Part shown: positions 8,674-17,298 of the stretch, piece by piece
Position numbering within the stretch: the first letter of the stretch is position 1
Layout: each line of letters opens with the position of its first letter
NCBI RefSeq assembly: GCF_000186865.1
Contig: NW_008705566.1
Span: 976,432 to 1,040,431, forward strand
DNA from: Aureococcus anophagefferens
Taxonomy: Eukaryota > Sar > Pelagophyceae > Pelagomonadales > Pelagomonadaceae
Length of the DNA: 64,000 nucleotides
Direction: 5' to 3'
Program-made: the position numbers and the translations under genes
Notes under the pieces: generated by a model
The model's database searches: none
Told to the model about the DNA's origin: nothing
The model's input: only the letters and a program-made list of their open reading frames with translations

Positions 8674-10569
8674 CTACCAGCGCCGGCTCCCCTGCGGCTG
8701 CGGCTGCTGCTGGTACGCCGCTGGCCGGCCCGCGCCGCCGCCGGTGCCGATGAGGCTGAGCAGGGACTGGACGCGCGTGGACGTGCCCGGGAAGTCCTTC
8801 TGGAGGCGCGCCAGCTCCATCTCGACCTTTCGCATGTCGCGCGAGTCGCCGCGCTGGCCGTAGGCCGCCCCGCGGTCGTAGGAGGGCCGCAGGACGGGCG
8901 GCTGGCCGACGTAGGACGGCCGCGGCTCGCGGTACGGGCCGCCCGCGCCCATGGGCGGCGGCCGCGGCTCGCGGTACGGGCCGCCCGCGCCGTAGGGCTC
9001 GCGGTACGGGCCCTCGCGGTACGGGCCGCCGCGGCCGCCGCCGGGGCCCTCGCGGTACGGGCCGCCCGCGCCGGGCGGCGGCGGCGGCGGCGGCGGCGGG
9101 CCGTAGGACTCCTGGCGGCCTCGCGGCTGCGGCCGCCGGTTGTCGGAGTTTTGCATGTACGACGACTGGCGGAAGGTCTGCGAGAGGGGCGTATTCGGCG
9201 CCTGCAACCAGGGGGGCGACTGCATGTAGGGCGACTGGCGGTAGGTCGCGCTGCCGCGGCCGGGCCCGTTCGGCCCCTGCATCCAGGGGGGCGCGGCTCC
9301 GCGGGCGCCCGCCATCGCCGGCTCGGCCCCCTGGCCCATCATGTACATCTCGCGCCCCGCGATCGGGCCGTGCTCCTTGATGAGCTCGCCGAGCGAGAGG
9401 GGTTCCCGCTGATCCGGGTAGCCCGGCCCCTGCCGGCCGTAGGGCGGCGGCGCCCGCGGGTCGTAGGGGCGGTCGTACTGGCCGTCGGGAGCGCGGCCGG
9501 CGGCGGCGGCGGCGGTGTTGCCCGGACCCCCCATGTACATCTCGCGCCCCAGTTTCTGGCCGTACTCCTTGATGAGCTGGCCGAGCGACGGGCGCGCCAG
9601 GTTGTTCTGGCCGGACGGCGCCCGCTGGCCGTACGACGGCTCGCCGGGGGGCGACGTCGGCGGCTGGCCGTAGGTGTTTTGGTTGTAGATCGGGGGCTGG
9701 TTGAAGCGCCGGTTGTTCACCGACGGGGTGCCCTGCTGCGAGAACGGCCCGCGGCCCGGAATGGGCGGCGGCTGGCGCGCGCCGAGCGCGCGCGCGCGCA
9801 GGACTTGCGGCGAGGGCGCCGGCGCGTACGTCGGCGCCGGCGCGGCGACGGGCGGCGGCTGGCCGTAGGACGGCTGCTGGTTGTAGGATGGCTGCTGGCC
9901 GGAGCCGCCCCCGTTGGGGGGCGGCGGCGCGGCGCCGCGCGGCGCGCCGTACGGCCGCTTGAAGTCGGCGGTCGACGTCTCGTAGAAGTTCTGCTGCAGG
10001 CCGGGCGAGCGATTGCGGCGATCCTCGTCGACCGCGGGCTGCGGCGAGCTCGTCCCTTCCCCGCCCGCGTTGGGCAAGTTGCCCGTGTACGACTGCATGT
10101 ACGCCTCGTACTCCTTCTCGCGCCCCGGCATCGGCGTCTCCTCGCCCACCTCGTACAGCGCGTTGGCGCGCCGCAACCCCTTTTCCTTGGCGGCGGCGGC
10201 GCCCGTCGCGACGGCGGCGACGCGCGCTTCGGCGGCACTCGCCTTCTTGGCCCGCTCGGCGGCGGAGGGCGGCGGCGACCCGCCCACGTACGGCCCGGCG
10301 TCGGGGCCCGGTCCGACGGGGGCGCCGGGCGGCGCGCCGTACGGCCGCTTGAAGTCGGAGGTCGACGTCTCGTAGAAGTTGTGCTGCATCCCGGGCGAGC
10401 GCATCTTGCGGTCGGCGTCGAGGGGCGGCCCGCCCCGCGGCATCGCGTTCGTCGTCGTCGGCGCGCGGGACGCGGCGGGCGCTTTGGGCGGCGCATAGCC
10501 GAGCGTGAGTTGTGTCGTGAGGAGCGCGAGGAGCGCGACGCGGGCCATGGGGCGCGTGGGGGCGCGCAT
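8674..10569 (-). CDS. Secreted or plastid-targeted Pro/Gly/Tyr-rich repeat protein
   Basis: Starts at 10569 (MRAPTRPMARV) or 10548 (MARVALLALLTTQLTLG); the latter is a good signal peptide followed by YAPPKAP, which could be a plastid-targeting cleavage motif. The body holds paired repeats: RSPGMQHNFYETSTSDFKRP / RSPGLQQNFYETSTADFKRP (residues ~60 and ~180), SLGQLIKEYGQKLGREMYM / SLGELIKEHGPIAGREMYM (~330 and ~390), YRQSPYMQSPPW / FRQSSYMQN, and many GGPYREP units near the C-terminus. The nominal stop is at 8674, but a third copy of the LIKE motif lies just beyond it (see 8615). No known family. Confidence 0.6.
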   Translation of the reverse strand: MRAPTRPMARVALLALLTTQLTLGYAPPKAPAASRAPTTTNAMPRGGPPLDADRKMRSPGMQHNFYETSTSDFKRPYGAPPGAPVGPGPDAGPYVGGSPPPSAAERAKKASAAEARVAAVATGAAAAKEKGLRRANALYEVGEETPMPGREKEYEAYMQSYTGNLPNAGGEGTSSPQPAVDEDRRNRSPGLQQNFYETSTADFKRPYGAPRGAAPPPPNGGGSGQQPSYNQQPSYGQPPPVAAPAPTYAPAPSPQVLRARALGARQPPPIPGRGPFSQQGTPSVNNRRFNQPPIYNQNTYGQPPTSPPGEPSYGQRAPSGQNNLARPSLGQLIKEYGQKLGREMYMGGPGNTAAAAAGRAPDGQYDRPYDPRAPPPYGRQGPGYPDQREPLSLGELIKEHGPIAGREMYMMGQGAEPAMAGARGAAPPWMQGPNGPGRGSATYRQSPYMQSPPWLQAPNTPLSQTFRQSSYMQNSDNRRPQPRGRQESYGPPPPPPPPPGAGGPYREGPGGGRGGPYREGPYREPYGAGGPYREPRPPPMGAGGPYREPRPSYVGQPPVLRPSYDRGAAYGQRGDSRDMRKVEMELARLQKDFPGTSTRVQSLLSLIGTGGGAGRPAAYQQQPQPQGSRRW

Positions 10570-10669
10570 GGCGTGCGCACGTTGTACGCAGAAGCCTCTA
10601 TTCGGCAATCAGCCGAGTGCGAGCAAGTGCGTATGACAACATCAGACCTCGTGACCCTAACCCTACTGT

Positions 10670-11564
10670 TAGGGGCGGACAGTGAAAGTCGGCCGGCCGT
10701 GGACCGTCGAGTTCGACCTTGCGGTCACTTGCGATGGATAGCCGAATTCTAACTGATACTTAGAGAGTCTGGGTTCGCGTAAATCGACCTCGATCCCGCG
10801 GAGCTACGACCTCGCAAAGTCTCGGTTTTCCTCCCGCGCGGGCAAAACGCGGTCGCGTGTACGAGGCGCTCCGGCGACTTTGGGCTGGCGTGGGCGCACT
10901 CGAGTCGATATACATGTCGTCGGAACCCATCGCGCAGCCGTCCGACGCCTGTAGTCCGCGAGGACGCGTTGTGGCCCATCGCCTCGTTTCCAGGCGAGAA
11001 ACGCCAATCCCGTCTCGCGCCTGTGCCAGCGCAGACGCCATGAGCGGTAGGCGCAGCGCGTGTTCCCGCGCCTCGTAGGTCGACCTGGGAGTGCACTGAA
11101 CACTCGACACGTCGGCGCGACGCCCAGCAGCGCCCAGCGAAGCGATCTAGTTCCAGTGCCTCACCGAAGCCTCACCAGAGCGGGCGCTCCAGGCGCGCAC
11201 GAGCAGCGCCGAAGGCTCTGCGATTCAGAGTAGCGGCGCAGGGCACGCAGGAACGGTTCCGAACGCGCGGCGACGCGATTCCGCGCCGACGGGAGGCGCC
11301 TGGCGTCGGCCCGCGACGTCCCGAAGCGCTTTGTCGAGGGCCGCCACCAGTGCTGTCGGCACCATGCATTCGCGTTGCCGGGGGTTCCTGATTTTGTACA
11401 ACCACGAAACTCGGCGGAGATGCGTGAGGCCGGGCCTCACGCAACATACCCAAATTAGGTCCTTGTACAAAACCAGCATCTCGGTGCACTGCTCCCGACC
11501 CATCCAGGGAACCGGACCCAGCCGAAGTGGCCCCGAAGCGCCCGGGCTTCACTGTCCGCCCCTA
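10670..11564. mobile_element. Non-autonomous DNA transposon-like element (895 bp) with 17-bp TIRs
   Basis: TAGGGGCGGACAGTGAA at 10670-10686 is repeated exactly in inverse orientation at 11548-11564. Immediately outside both ends is the same heptamer CTACTGT (10663-10669 and 11565-11571), a target duplication. TIRs beginning TAGGG are usual for hAT-type elements, which make 8-bp duplications; here 7 bp match. No transposase-like protein is encoded in the interior, only short open frames. It occupies the ~1.1-kb gap between the repeat protein and the phosphatase gene. Confidence 0.75.
11392..11472. repeat. Symmetric 81-bp palindrome inside the TIR element
   Basis: TTTTGTACAA (11392-11401) and TTGTACAAAA (11463-11472) form the outer arms. 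GCGTGAGGCC (11422-11431) and GGCCTCACGC (11433-11442) form a perfect inner stem with a 1-nt loop. The two spacers between inner and outer arms are both exactly 20 nt. Capable of a cruciform or hairpin; purpose unknown. Confidence 0.85.
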
Positions 11565-11664
11565 CTACTGTGCACTGCAACTTGACTCTTTGAAGGTCGA
11601 GGCCTAGCGGCCACTAATCTCTACCAGGGACCTCGACAACTAACCGCTACTTGCTACCCCATGG

Positions 11665-12474
11665 TTACGCGATAATCCCCGCCGTCGCCCCTCTTCGCCC
11701 CGCCGCGGCGTCGCGCCTCGCGTCCTCTCCCGACTCCCAGGGGCCCTTCGCCTTGTAGAGCCAGCGCCAGTGCGACGCTGTCGGCGCGTCGGGCTCCCAG
11801 GCGAGCTCGGCGCACCAGCAGTTGTCGAACTGGAACTTTTCGTTCTTGAACGACTCCATGCCGCAGCCGAGCGCCGCGGCGACCATGCAGCGGCCGACGG
11901 CGCCGTGCGCGACGATGAGCGTGGCGCCGTCGCCCGTGGCGTCCGCGCGCAGCGCGTCCCAGTTGGACACGGCCCGCCCCCAGAGCGTGGGCAGCGGCGT
12001 CTCGCCGGCCGGCGTGACGTACTTCGTCGGGTCGCTCTTCCACTGCTTCCAGCCCTCCTCCTCCTCGTAGGCGATCTCCGTCTTGAGGCGGCCCTCCCAG
12101 TGGTAGAGCTCGATCTCGCGCAGGTCGTCGCGCACGTTGAGCGCCGGCAGCGCGGCGCCCGCGGCGTCGCACGCGCCCTCGACGGCCGCGAGCGTCTGCC
12201 GCGCGCGCGTCATCGGCGACACCCACACGCGGGCGACGCGCGCGGCCTCGTGCGTCGCGACGTAGTGGCCGAGCCCGGCGGCCTGCCCGATGCCGCGCAG
12301 GGTCAGCTGGCTGCTGTCGAGCGTGCCCTGGATGCGGCCCTCGGCGTTGAAATTCGTCTCGCCGTGGCGCGCGAGCAAGAAGCGGCGCGCGGCGGCGCTC
12401 GGGCCGGTCGCGAGGCTGCTCATCGCACTTGCCGCTGTCACGAGCGCCGCTGCTGTGACAAACGAGGCGCGCAT
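11665..12474 (-). CDS. Histidine phosphatase (phosphoglycerate mutase-like)
   Basis: 269 residues starting at 12474 (MRASFVTAAALVTAASAMSS), a hydrophobic/hydroxylated N-terminus that may be a targeting sequence. RFLLARHGETNFNAEGRIQG is the RHG signature with the phosphorylated histidine; VSPMTRARQT and IVAHGAVGR supply the usual second arginine and second histidine of the branch-1 fold; LREIELYHWEG holds the acid residue region. Length fits small dPGM/SixA-like phosphatases. Substrate cannot be told from sequence. An extra upstream TTG-initiated frame (12486) is ignored. Confidence 0.85.
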   Translation of the reverse strand: MRASFVTAAALVTAASAMSSLATGPSAAARRFLLARHGETNFNAEGRIQGTLDSSQLTLRGIGQAAGLGHYVATHEAARVARVWVSPMTRARQTLAAVEGACDAAGAALPALNVRDDLREIELYHWEGRLKTEIAYEEEEGWKQWKSDPTKYVTPAGETPLPTLWGRAVSNWDALRADATGDGATLIVAHGAVGRCMVAAALGCGMESFKNEKFQFDNCWCAELAWEPDAPTASHWRWLYKAKGPWESGEDARRDAAAGRRGATAGIIA

Positions 12475-12559
12475 ACGATGCTTCAACTTAGAGCGCGGCG
12501 GTCGTGTTCAGGAGCGCAGAGCTGGTGTGATGAACGAGGCGCGCATACGATGCTTCAAC
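12461..12559. repeat. 27-bp direct repeat covering a duplicated start-codon context
   Basis: AACGAGGCGCGCATACGATG followed by CTTCAAC occurs at 12461-12487 and again at 12533-12559, 72 bp apart. The first copy includes the ATG of the phosphatase gene (12474, minus strand); the second copies that ATG context upstream, in the promoter between the divergent genes. Confidence 0.9.
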
Positions 12560-12674
12560 GTCGAGCTCGCTGATTGATGAATTCTGCCACAGGAAACTTC
12601 CCCCTCACCTCTTCAAGCGACGGACTGCCGCGGTTTGGTCGGCCGCGCAGCCGCATCGGGGAGCGACACGCAAG

Positions 12675-14369
12675 ATGTCAGAACTAGTAGAACAGCAGGC
12701 CGCCCAAACGCTCGCAACCCTCCCGCGCGCGCTCGACCGCTACGTCGCCGACTGCCTCGACGGCCTCGGCTGGGAACAAGCGCTCCAGCGCGGCGTGCGC
12801 GTCGACGGCCGCGCCGTCGAGGACCCCGGCGCGCTCGTCTTCCCGGCGACGGACCGCGTCGAGGTCGGCGGCGCGCGCCTGCCGGCGGCCGCGCCGCCGC
12901 GGCGCCGGTCGCGCGTCGTCGCGTACCACAAGCCCGCGAAGATGGCGACGGACGTCGGCGAGGAGTTCGGGTCGAAGATGCGCGCGGCCGCCGCGTCCTT
13001 CGGCGGGGACACGCTCATGCCCGTCGGCCAGCTCGACGTCATGACGACGGGCCTCCTGCTCTTCACGGACGACGGCGAGCTGTCGCGGCTGCTCTGCGCG
13101 CCGGGCCGCGCGGCCAAGGTCTACCGCGTCGGCTTCGACGCGCCCCGCGGCGCGCGGCTGCCGACGCCGGACCAGGTCGACGCGCTCACGACGCCCGCGC
13201 CGCTCGGCGTGAACCGGGCCGAGCGCAACGCGGCGCGGCGGAGCCACGAGGCCGCGGCGCCCCTCTCGGTCAAGTTCGACGCGGTCGAAGCCGCGGGCTC
13301 CTACGACATCGGCGACGACACGCGGCCGCCGGGCTGCGCGGCCAAGTCGCGCCACCACGTCGACGTGACGCTGTCGAGCGGCGCGAACCACGTCATCAAG
13401 CGCCTCTTCATGCAGCGCTGCGGCCTCGCGGTGCGCACGCTGCGCCGCACCAGCGTCGGGCCCGCGGACCTCGCGGGCATCCCGCGCGAGGGCGACTGGC
13501 GCGACCTGGGCCGCTTCGAGGTCGACGCGCTCTGGGCCGCCGTCGGCGGGCTCGAGGCGCTCGCGGACTTCAAGCGGGCGCACCTCACGTGCCGCCGCCG
13601 GTCGACGGGCGACGCGCGGCTCGAGGCGTTTTTGGGCGCCGACGACGGGCGCCTGCGCTGCTTCCACGCGTTCCCGGGGCTCCACTGCCGCCACGACGAC
13701 GGCGCGCCGGATCGCCGCGACGCGCCGGGCGCGCCGCCGCGGCACCGGGGCCTGCCGCACCGGAGCCTGAGCCGGACGGCGAGCGGGTTCCTGCCCAACG
13801 CGGACCAGGTCGGCGTCTTCGCCGACGGCGACGACAGCACGGACGACGACGACGGCCTCGCGCCCGCGCGCGTGAACCCGCCCGCGCGGCCCCTCGGCCG
13901 GAGCCTGTCCAAGACGTCGTCGGGCCTCCTGCCGACGGCGAGCCAGGTCTTCGACGACGACCGGTCCATGGCGCGCACGCTGTCCAAGACGTCGTCGGGC
14001 CTCCTGAAGACGGCGAGCCAGGTCTTCGACGACGACCGGTCCATGGCGCGGAGCCTGAGCAAGACGTCGAGCGGGCTGCTCAGGAGCGTCGACGAGGCCG
14101 CGCGCGAGGACTTTGGCCGCCTGAGCAAGGCCGAGAACGTGCTCGACCGCGTCGAGGAGGCCAAGCCCGCCGCCCTCGAGGTCTCGGGCAAGTGCCCCGT
14201 CTGCACCGAGGCCTGGGACGCGACCGAGCCGCGGAGCACGCTCCCCTGCTGCGGCAAGGTCATCTGCGGCGACTGCGCGTCCTTCTTCGCGATGATGGGC
14301 GCCAAGGCCGAGTGCCCCGTCTGCCGCACCCCGAAGCCGACCATGACGCCGTCCCGGCCGCCGCAGTAA
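12675..14369 (+). CDS. RsuA/RluB-type pseudouridine synthase fused to a C-terminal RING-like finger
   Basis: 564 residues in one uninterrupted frame. An S4-like start (ALQRGVRVDGRAVEDPGALV, residues ~35-70) leads into a pseudouridine synthase core: GQLDVMTTGLLLFTDDG near 116 with the catalytic Asp of the GrLD motif, and VTLSSGANHVIKRLFMQRCG near 232 with LRRTSVGP. After residue ~310 comes a linker with repeats of SLSKTSSGLL and TASQVFDDDRSMAR (about 400-470). The end (506-555) is CPVCTEAW...LPCCGKVICGDC...CPVCRTPKP, a C4-C4 RING-like treble. The synthase would modify uridine in rRNA or other RNA; the RING suggests ubiquitin ligase activity or protein binding. I know of no such fusion as standard. 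Confidence 0.8.
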   Translation: MSELVEQQAAQTLATLPRALDRYVADCLDGLGWEQALQRGVRVDGRAVEDPGALVFPATDRVEVGGARLPAAAPPRRRSRVVAYHKPAKMATDVGEEFGSKMRAAAASFGGDTLMPVGQLDVMTTGLLLFTDDGELSRLLCAPGRAAKVYRVGFDAPRGARLPTPDQVDALTTPAPLGVNRAERNAARRSHEAAAPLSVKFDAVEAAGSYDIGDDTRPPGCAAKSRHHVDVTLSSGANHVIKRLFMQRCGLAVRTLRRTSVGPADLAGIPREGDWRDLGRFEVDALWAAVGGLEALADFKRAHLTCRRRSTGDARLEAFLGADDGRLRCFHAFPGLHCRHDDGAPDRRDAPGAPPRHRGLPHRSLSRTASGFLPNADQVGVFADGDDSTDDDDGLAPARVNPPARPLGRSLSKTSSGLLPTASQVFDDDRSMARTLSKTSSGLLKTASQVFDDDRSMARSLSKTSSGLLRSVDEAAREDFGRLSKAENVLDRVEEAKPAALEVSGKCPVCTEAWDATEPRSTLPCCGKVICGDCASFFAMMGAKAECPVCRTPKPTMTPSRPPQ

Positions 14370-14587
14370 CACCTCAATTTTTGAGGGGGGGGGGGTTTTG
14401 CATCTGAATTACACTTGAGGGGGAGGGATCGTGTCGCGCGCCGTGGTCCACGGCGTGGAACTTCTCGAGGAGGTCGCCGTCCGGAGGCGCCCGCCGAGTT
14501 CGCGGACCTCGACGCGGCGCGGCGCGAAGCACTCGGCCTCGCCGGAGTTGATGCCGCCGAGGCGGTAGACCGGCGAAATCCACCCGC

Positions 14588-15076
14588 TCACTTCTTGTAC
14601 GGCAGGCTGCTGTGGTGGACGACGATCTTCAGGGAGCCGCCGGCGGCCTTTGCGTACTGGAACGTGTACTCGGCCTTGGTCTCGCCGCCGGCGGCGTCCG
14701 TGAACGTGTACTCGCCCATGGCGGTCGCCGAGTCGCCGTGGAAGATCGCGCCCTTGTTGTCCCACTTGACGGCCGTGTAGGGCGCGAGCGCGAAGCCCTT
14801 GTCCTCGGCGCAGCAGCCGTCGCCGACGAAGTACGACGCGGCCTCGGCCTCCGTGAGGCGGATGGCCTTGTCGGCGGCCTTCGTCGGCTTGAAGAGCACG
14901 TCGAAGCCCGACGCGTAGCCGTAGAGGGCGTCGAGCGTGGCCTGGGCGACGGCCTTGTAGTCGCCGCCGTCGCTGAAAGTCTTGCCGATGGCGATGAGGC
15001 GGTCGCTCCACTCCTTCTGGGCGGCCGCGACGTCGCCGGCGGTGATGGACGGGCTCGAGCCTTCGGCGCGCGACAT
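14588..15076 (-). CDS. Iota-type carbonic anhydrase-like protein (COG4337/CaMKII-AD fold)
   Basis: 162 residues. QKEWSDRLIAIGKTF, LYGYASGFDVLFKPTKAAD, EAASYFVGDGCCAEDKGFA, MGEYTFTDAAGGETKAEYTF and the terminal KIVVHHSSLPYKK match the COG4337 family in order. Diatom, chlorarachniophyte and cyanobacterial members are iota carbonic anhydrases (reversible CO2 hydration), with the conserved C-terminal HHSS segment in the active site. Here there is a single domain, where algal relatives often have several. No signal peptide is evident at the chosen start, suggesting a cytosolic location unless an upstream exon exists. The 218 bp downstream (14370-14587), including a G-run, show no confident gene. 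Confidence 0.65.
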   Translation of the reverse strand: MSRAEGSSPSITAGDVAAAQKEWSDRLIAIGKTFSDGGDYKAVAQATLDALYGYASGFDVLFKPTKAADKAIRLTEAEAASYFVGDGCCAEDKGFALAPYTAVKWDNKGAIFHGDSATAMGEYTFTDAAGGETKAEYTFQYAKAAGGSLKIVVHHSSLPYKK

Positions 15077-15338
15077 ATTTCAGATGTTTTGCACGGCGAC
15101 GACGCGTCGGAGACGGCGGTGCAGTAGGCGATCGAGAGGCAACAACTCGAGCTCGAGATTTTCTCTCCTCGACCTCTCCGCGAGCCGCCAGCCTCTCCCG
15201 CTGCTCCGAGGCCTCGCCCACCGAAACGGCGGAGCGGGCGGACCCGTCCAGAGTGGTACCCGTGTTCATCAGCGAGGTTAGTTCGTTCGCGCGACGCGGC
15301 CCTTGTTGCGCGTGTGCTCGACCGGCGGTTTCGCGCGT

Positions 15339-16088
15339 CTACGCGAAGACGAACACCGGCTTGTCCTCGTCCGGCTTGCGGCCCGTGCTACGGTGACACC
15401 AGGACACGAGCCACTTGCCCTCGACCTTCTTCATGACGAGCGACACGACGAAGACGTCGTCGTTGGGCTCGCCCTGGTACGTGAACGTCGCGGATTGGGT
15501 CACGCAGGCGAAGGCCATGTCCGCGCCGACGTCGACCTTGTTGACTTTGACCATCTCGATGTCCGTGATCTTCACGTCGCCGCCGACGAACGCCTTGTAG
15601 TCGCTCTTGGACAGCGGGTTGCCCGACGGGCGCACGAACTGGAAGTCGGCCGTGCCGTTCTCCTCGAAGAAGGTCCCGTCCTTCGACGCGCTCCAGCGCT
15701 TGATGAGGTCGTCGACGGCCTACGCGTGCCTTCGCTCGACGCGCGCCGACGCGAGGGGATACGCGCGTGTTCGACGTGACGGCCGACGCGAGGGGATGCG
15801 CGCGCGTTCGCGCGCCGCGAGCGATGCCGCGGAAAACGCGCGCGGCGGTCTGCCGGAGAGGTCTCAAGGAAGGGTACGCACCGCTTTGTCATCGGCGACA
15901 TCACCGTCTAGCTTTTCTTCGGCCTTGCTCAGCACCGTCGAGGTATGAAATGACGACTTATCGGCGAAATCACCGTTCAGGCCGCCGCCGGCCTTGCGCA
16001 GCACCGTCGAGGTATGCTTGAAAGATCCCTGGAAGCCGGCGGCGGGGCGGATGACCGAAGCGGTGAGCAAGAGTGCGCGGCGAAGCAT
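15339..16088 (-). CDS. Targeted SnoaL/DUF4440-like (NTF2-fold) protein, two exons
   Basis: Exons 16088..15882 and 15719..15339 join in phase 0 across a 162-nt GT-AG intron (donor GTGCGTACC, acceptor ACGCGTAG) to give 195 residues. The N-terminus MLRRALLLTASVIRPAAGFQ is a signal peptide ending in an AAGF motif like the ASAFAP plastid-import motif of stramenopiles. It is followed by a duplicated segment (FKHTSTVLRKAGGGLNGDFA / FHTSTVLSKAEEKLDGDVA), also visible at DNA level. The C-terminal domain (DDLIKRWSASKDGTF, FTYQGEPNDDVFVVSLVMKK, GKWLVSWCHRS) has the strand order of SnoaL/DUF4440 proteins. Enzymatic role unknown; plastid location is inferred. Confidence 0.6.
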
Positions 16089-16258
16089 GGCGAGTCCGGT
16101 GGGCGGTCGGCGCGGCGCGTCGGTTGGCGTGGCGCGTCGTCGCAGGTCGGCGCGTGCTAAGAGAAGCTTGTGATTTGCGCACTTTCGGCGAGCCTCCGAC
16201 CCACGGAGGCCTCTGGCGCGGCTCTAGAGCAGACGCCTGAGCAGTGCAGTTCCCTCTC

Positions 16259-16972
16259 TTACGCGCTGGGCCGGAGGTGGTCGTGGGCCGCGGCGGCGAT
16301 CCAGCCCGCGGACGCGCGGACCCGCTTGGCGACCTGCTCCAGGGGTCGGTGCTCGCCGCGCCGGTGGATCCGGTCCTCCGCGACGTCGCCGTCGAGCGTG
16401 TGCGTCCACTGGCGCCGGAGCTGCGGGCGCGGCGGCGGCGCGGCGGCGGGCTCCTCGTCGCCGCGCTCCTCGTCCTCGTCCTCGGGCGCGTAGGCCGGCG
16501 GTTCGTCGTCGTCGGACGCGGACGCCGCCGTCGTCCCGGCCTTGGACCGGGCGGCCTCCTCCAGCTCGCGCACGCGGGCGAGGAAGAGCGCCAAGGTCTT
16601 CGTGCTGTTTAGGCGGCACGCCGCCTCCAGCGGACTTTCGCCGTCGAAGGGCTGGGTCATGCTCGCGCCGCGATCCAACAGCAGCCGGGCGGCCTCCGGG
16701 CAGTCGAGCTGCGCGCACAGGTAGAGGGGCGCGCCCGACAGCTTCTCGTTGGGCCGGTCGTAGGTCACGCCGGCGGCCGCCGGCGTCTCGATCAGTTCGG
16801 CGATCTCCTCCAGCGCCGACGACCGCCCATTGCCGAGCTCCACCACCAGCCCATTGAGCGCGCGGCACGCGAGCAGCTGGTGCGCGTCCTCGTCGAAGGC
16901 GCAGCCCGCAGCGAGCAGTGAACGCACAAGCTCTAGAGGAGGGAAGGCCTCAGACGATCGACGCCGCTTCAT
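16259..16972 (-). CDS. Ankyrin-repeat protein
   Basis: Start taken at 16972 (MKRRRSSEAFPPLELVRSLL), giving 237 residues; the frame continues upstream but looks like promoter sequence. Residues ~85-150 hold ankyrin-type helices: GAPLYLCAQLDCPEAARLLL, DRGASMTQPFDGESPLEAAC, NSTKTLALFLARVRELE. Earlier LLAAGCAFDEDAHQLLACRA is probably a degenerate repeat. An acidic region (YAPEDEDEERGDEEP) and a basic end follow. Probably a protein-interaction scaffold; partners unknown. Confidence 0.7.
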   Translation of the reverse strand: MKRRRSSEAFPPLELVRSLLAAGCAFDEDAHQLLACRALNGLVVELGNGRSSALEEIAELIETPAAAGVTYDRPNEKLSGAPLYLCAQLDCPEAARLLLDRGASMTQPFDGESPLEAACRLNSTKTLALFLARVRELEEAARSKAGTTAASASDDDEPPAYAPEDEDEERGDEEPAAAPPPRPQLRRQWTHTLDGDVAEDRIHRRGEHRPLEQVAKRVRASAGWIAAAAHDHLRPSA

Positions 16973-17298
16973 CGTCGACGCCGGCTGCCGCTCTCCGCCG
17001 GCGCGGGCTGCCGATCCCCGAGCTCGGCCGAGCATCAAGGGCAGCTTCACCTCGAGCGGCACCAAAACCGAGGCCGCATCTGTGGTCGCCCAAAGCCTCG
17101 TCCGCCGTCGACGGTCGTGAACCTTTCGCCCGATTTGGTACACACACGCATCCCCCGTCGCGCGGCGATGACGGAGGAGACCAAGATGGAAGGCGTTCCG
17201 CCCCCGCGGCGCATGGCCGCGCGATCCGGCGTCCAATCGTCTGTTTTTCGCCGGAGAGTTTCTCGACGTTTCTCGCACCCGTAGGCGCCGGCCTTTAG
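16973..17298. promoter_or_regulatory. Divergent promoter region, possibly with a short first exon of the WW gene
   Basis: Spacer between the ankyrin gene and the WW-domain gene. An ATG at 17168 opens MTEETKMEGVPPPRR on the plus strand and could be exon 1 of the WW protein, with an acceptor CCTTTAG before 17299. The donor is not resolved. Confidence 0.35.

Noticed and set aside
10645..10669. Telomere-like repeat (CCCTAACCCTA)
   Set aside because: Only two units, and not at a scaffold end; it is just the flank of the TIR element.
14370..14587. Short minus-strand frame after the carbonic-anhydrase-like gene (ISPVYRLGGINSGEAECFA)
   Set aside because: It looks partly protein-like but has no start, no splice support and lies past a good stop; kept as unexplained rather than called a gene.
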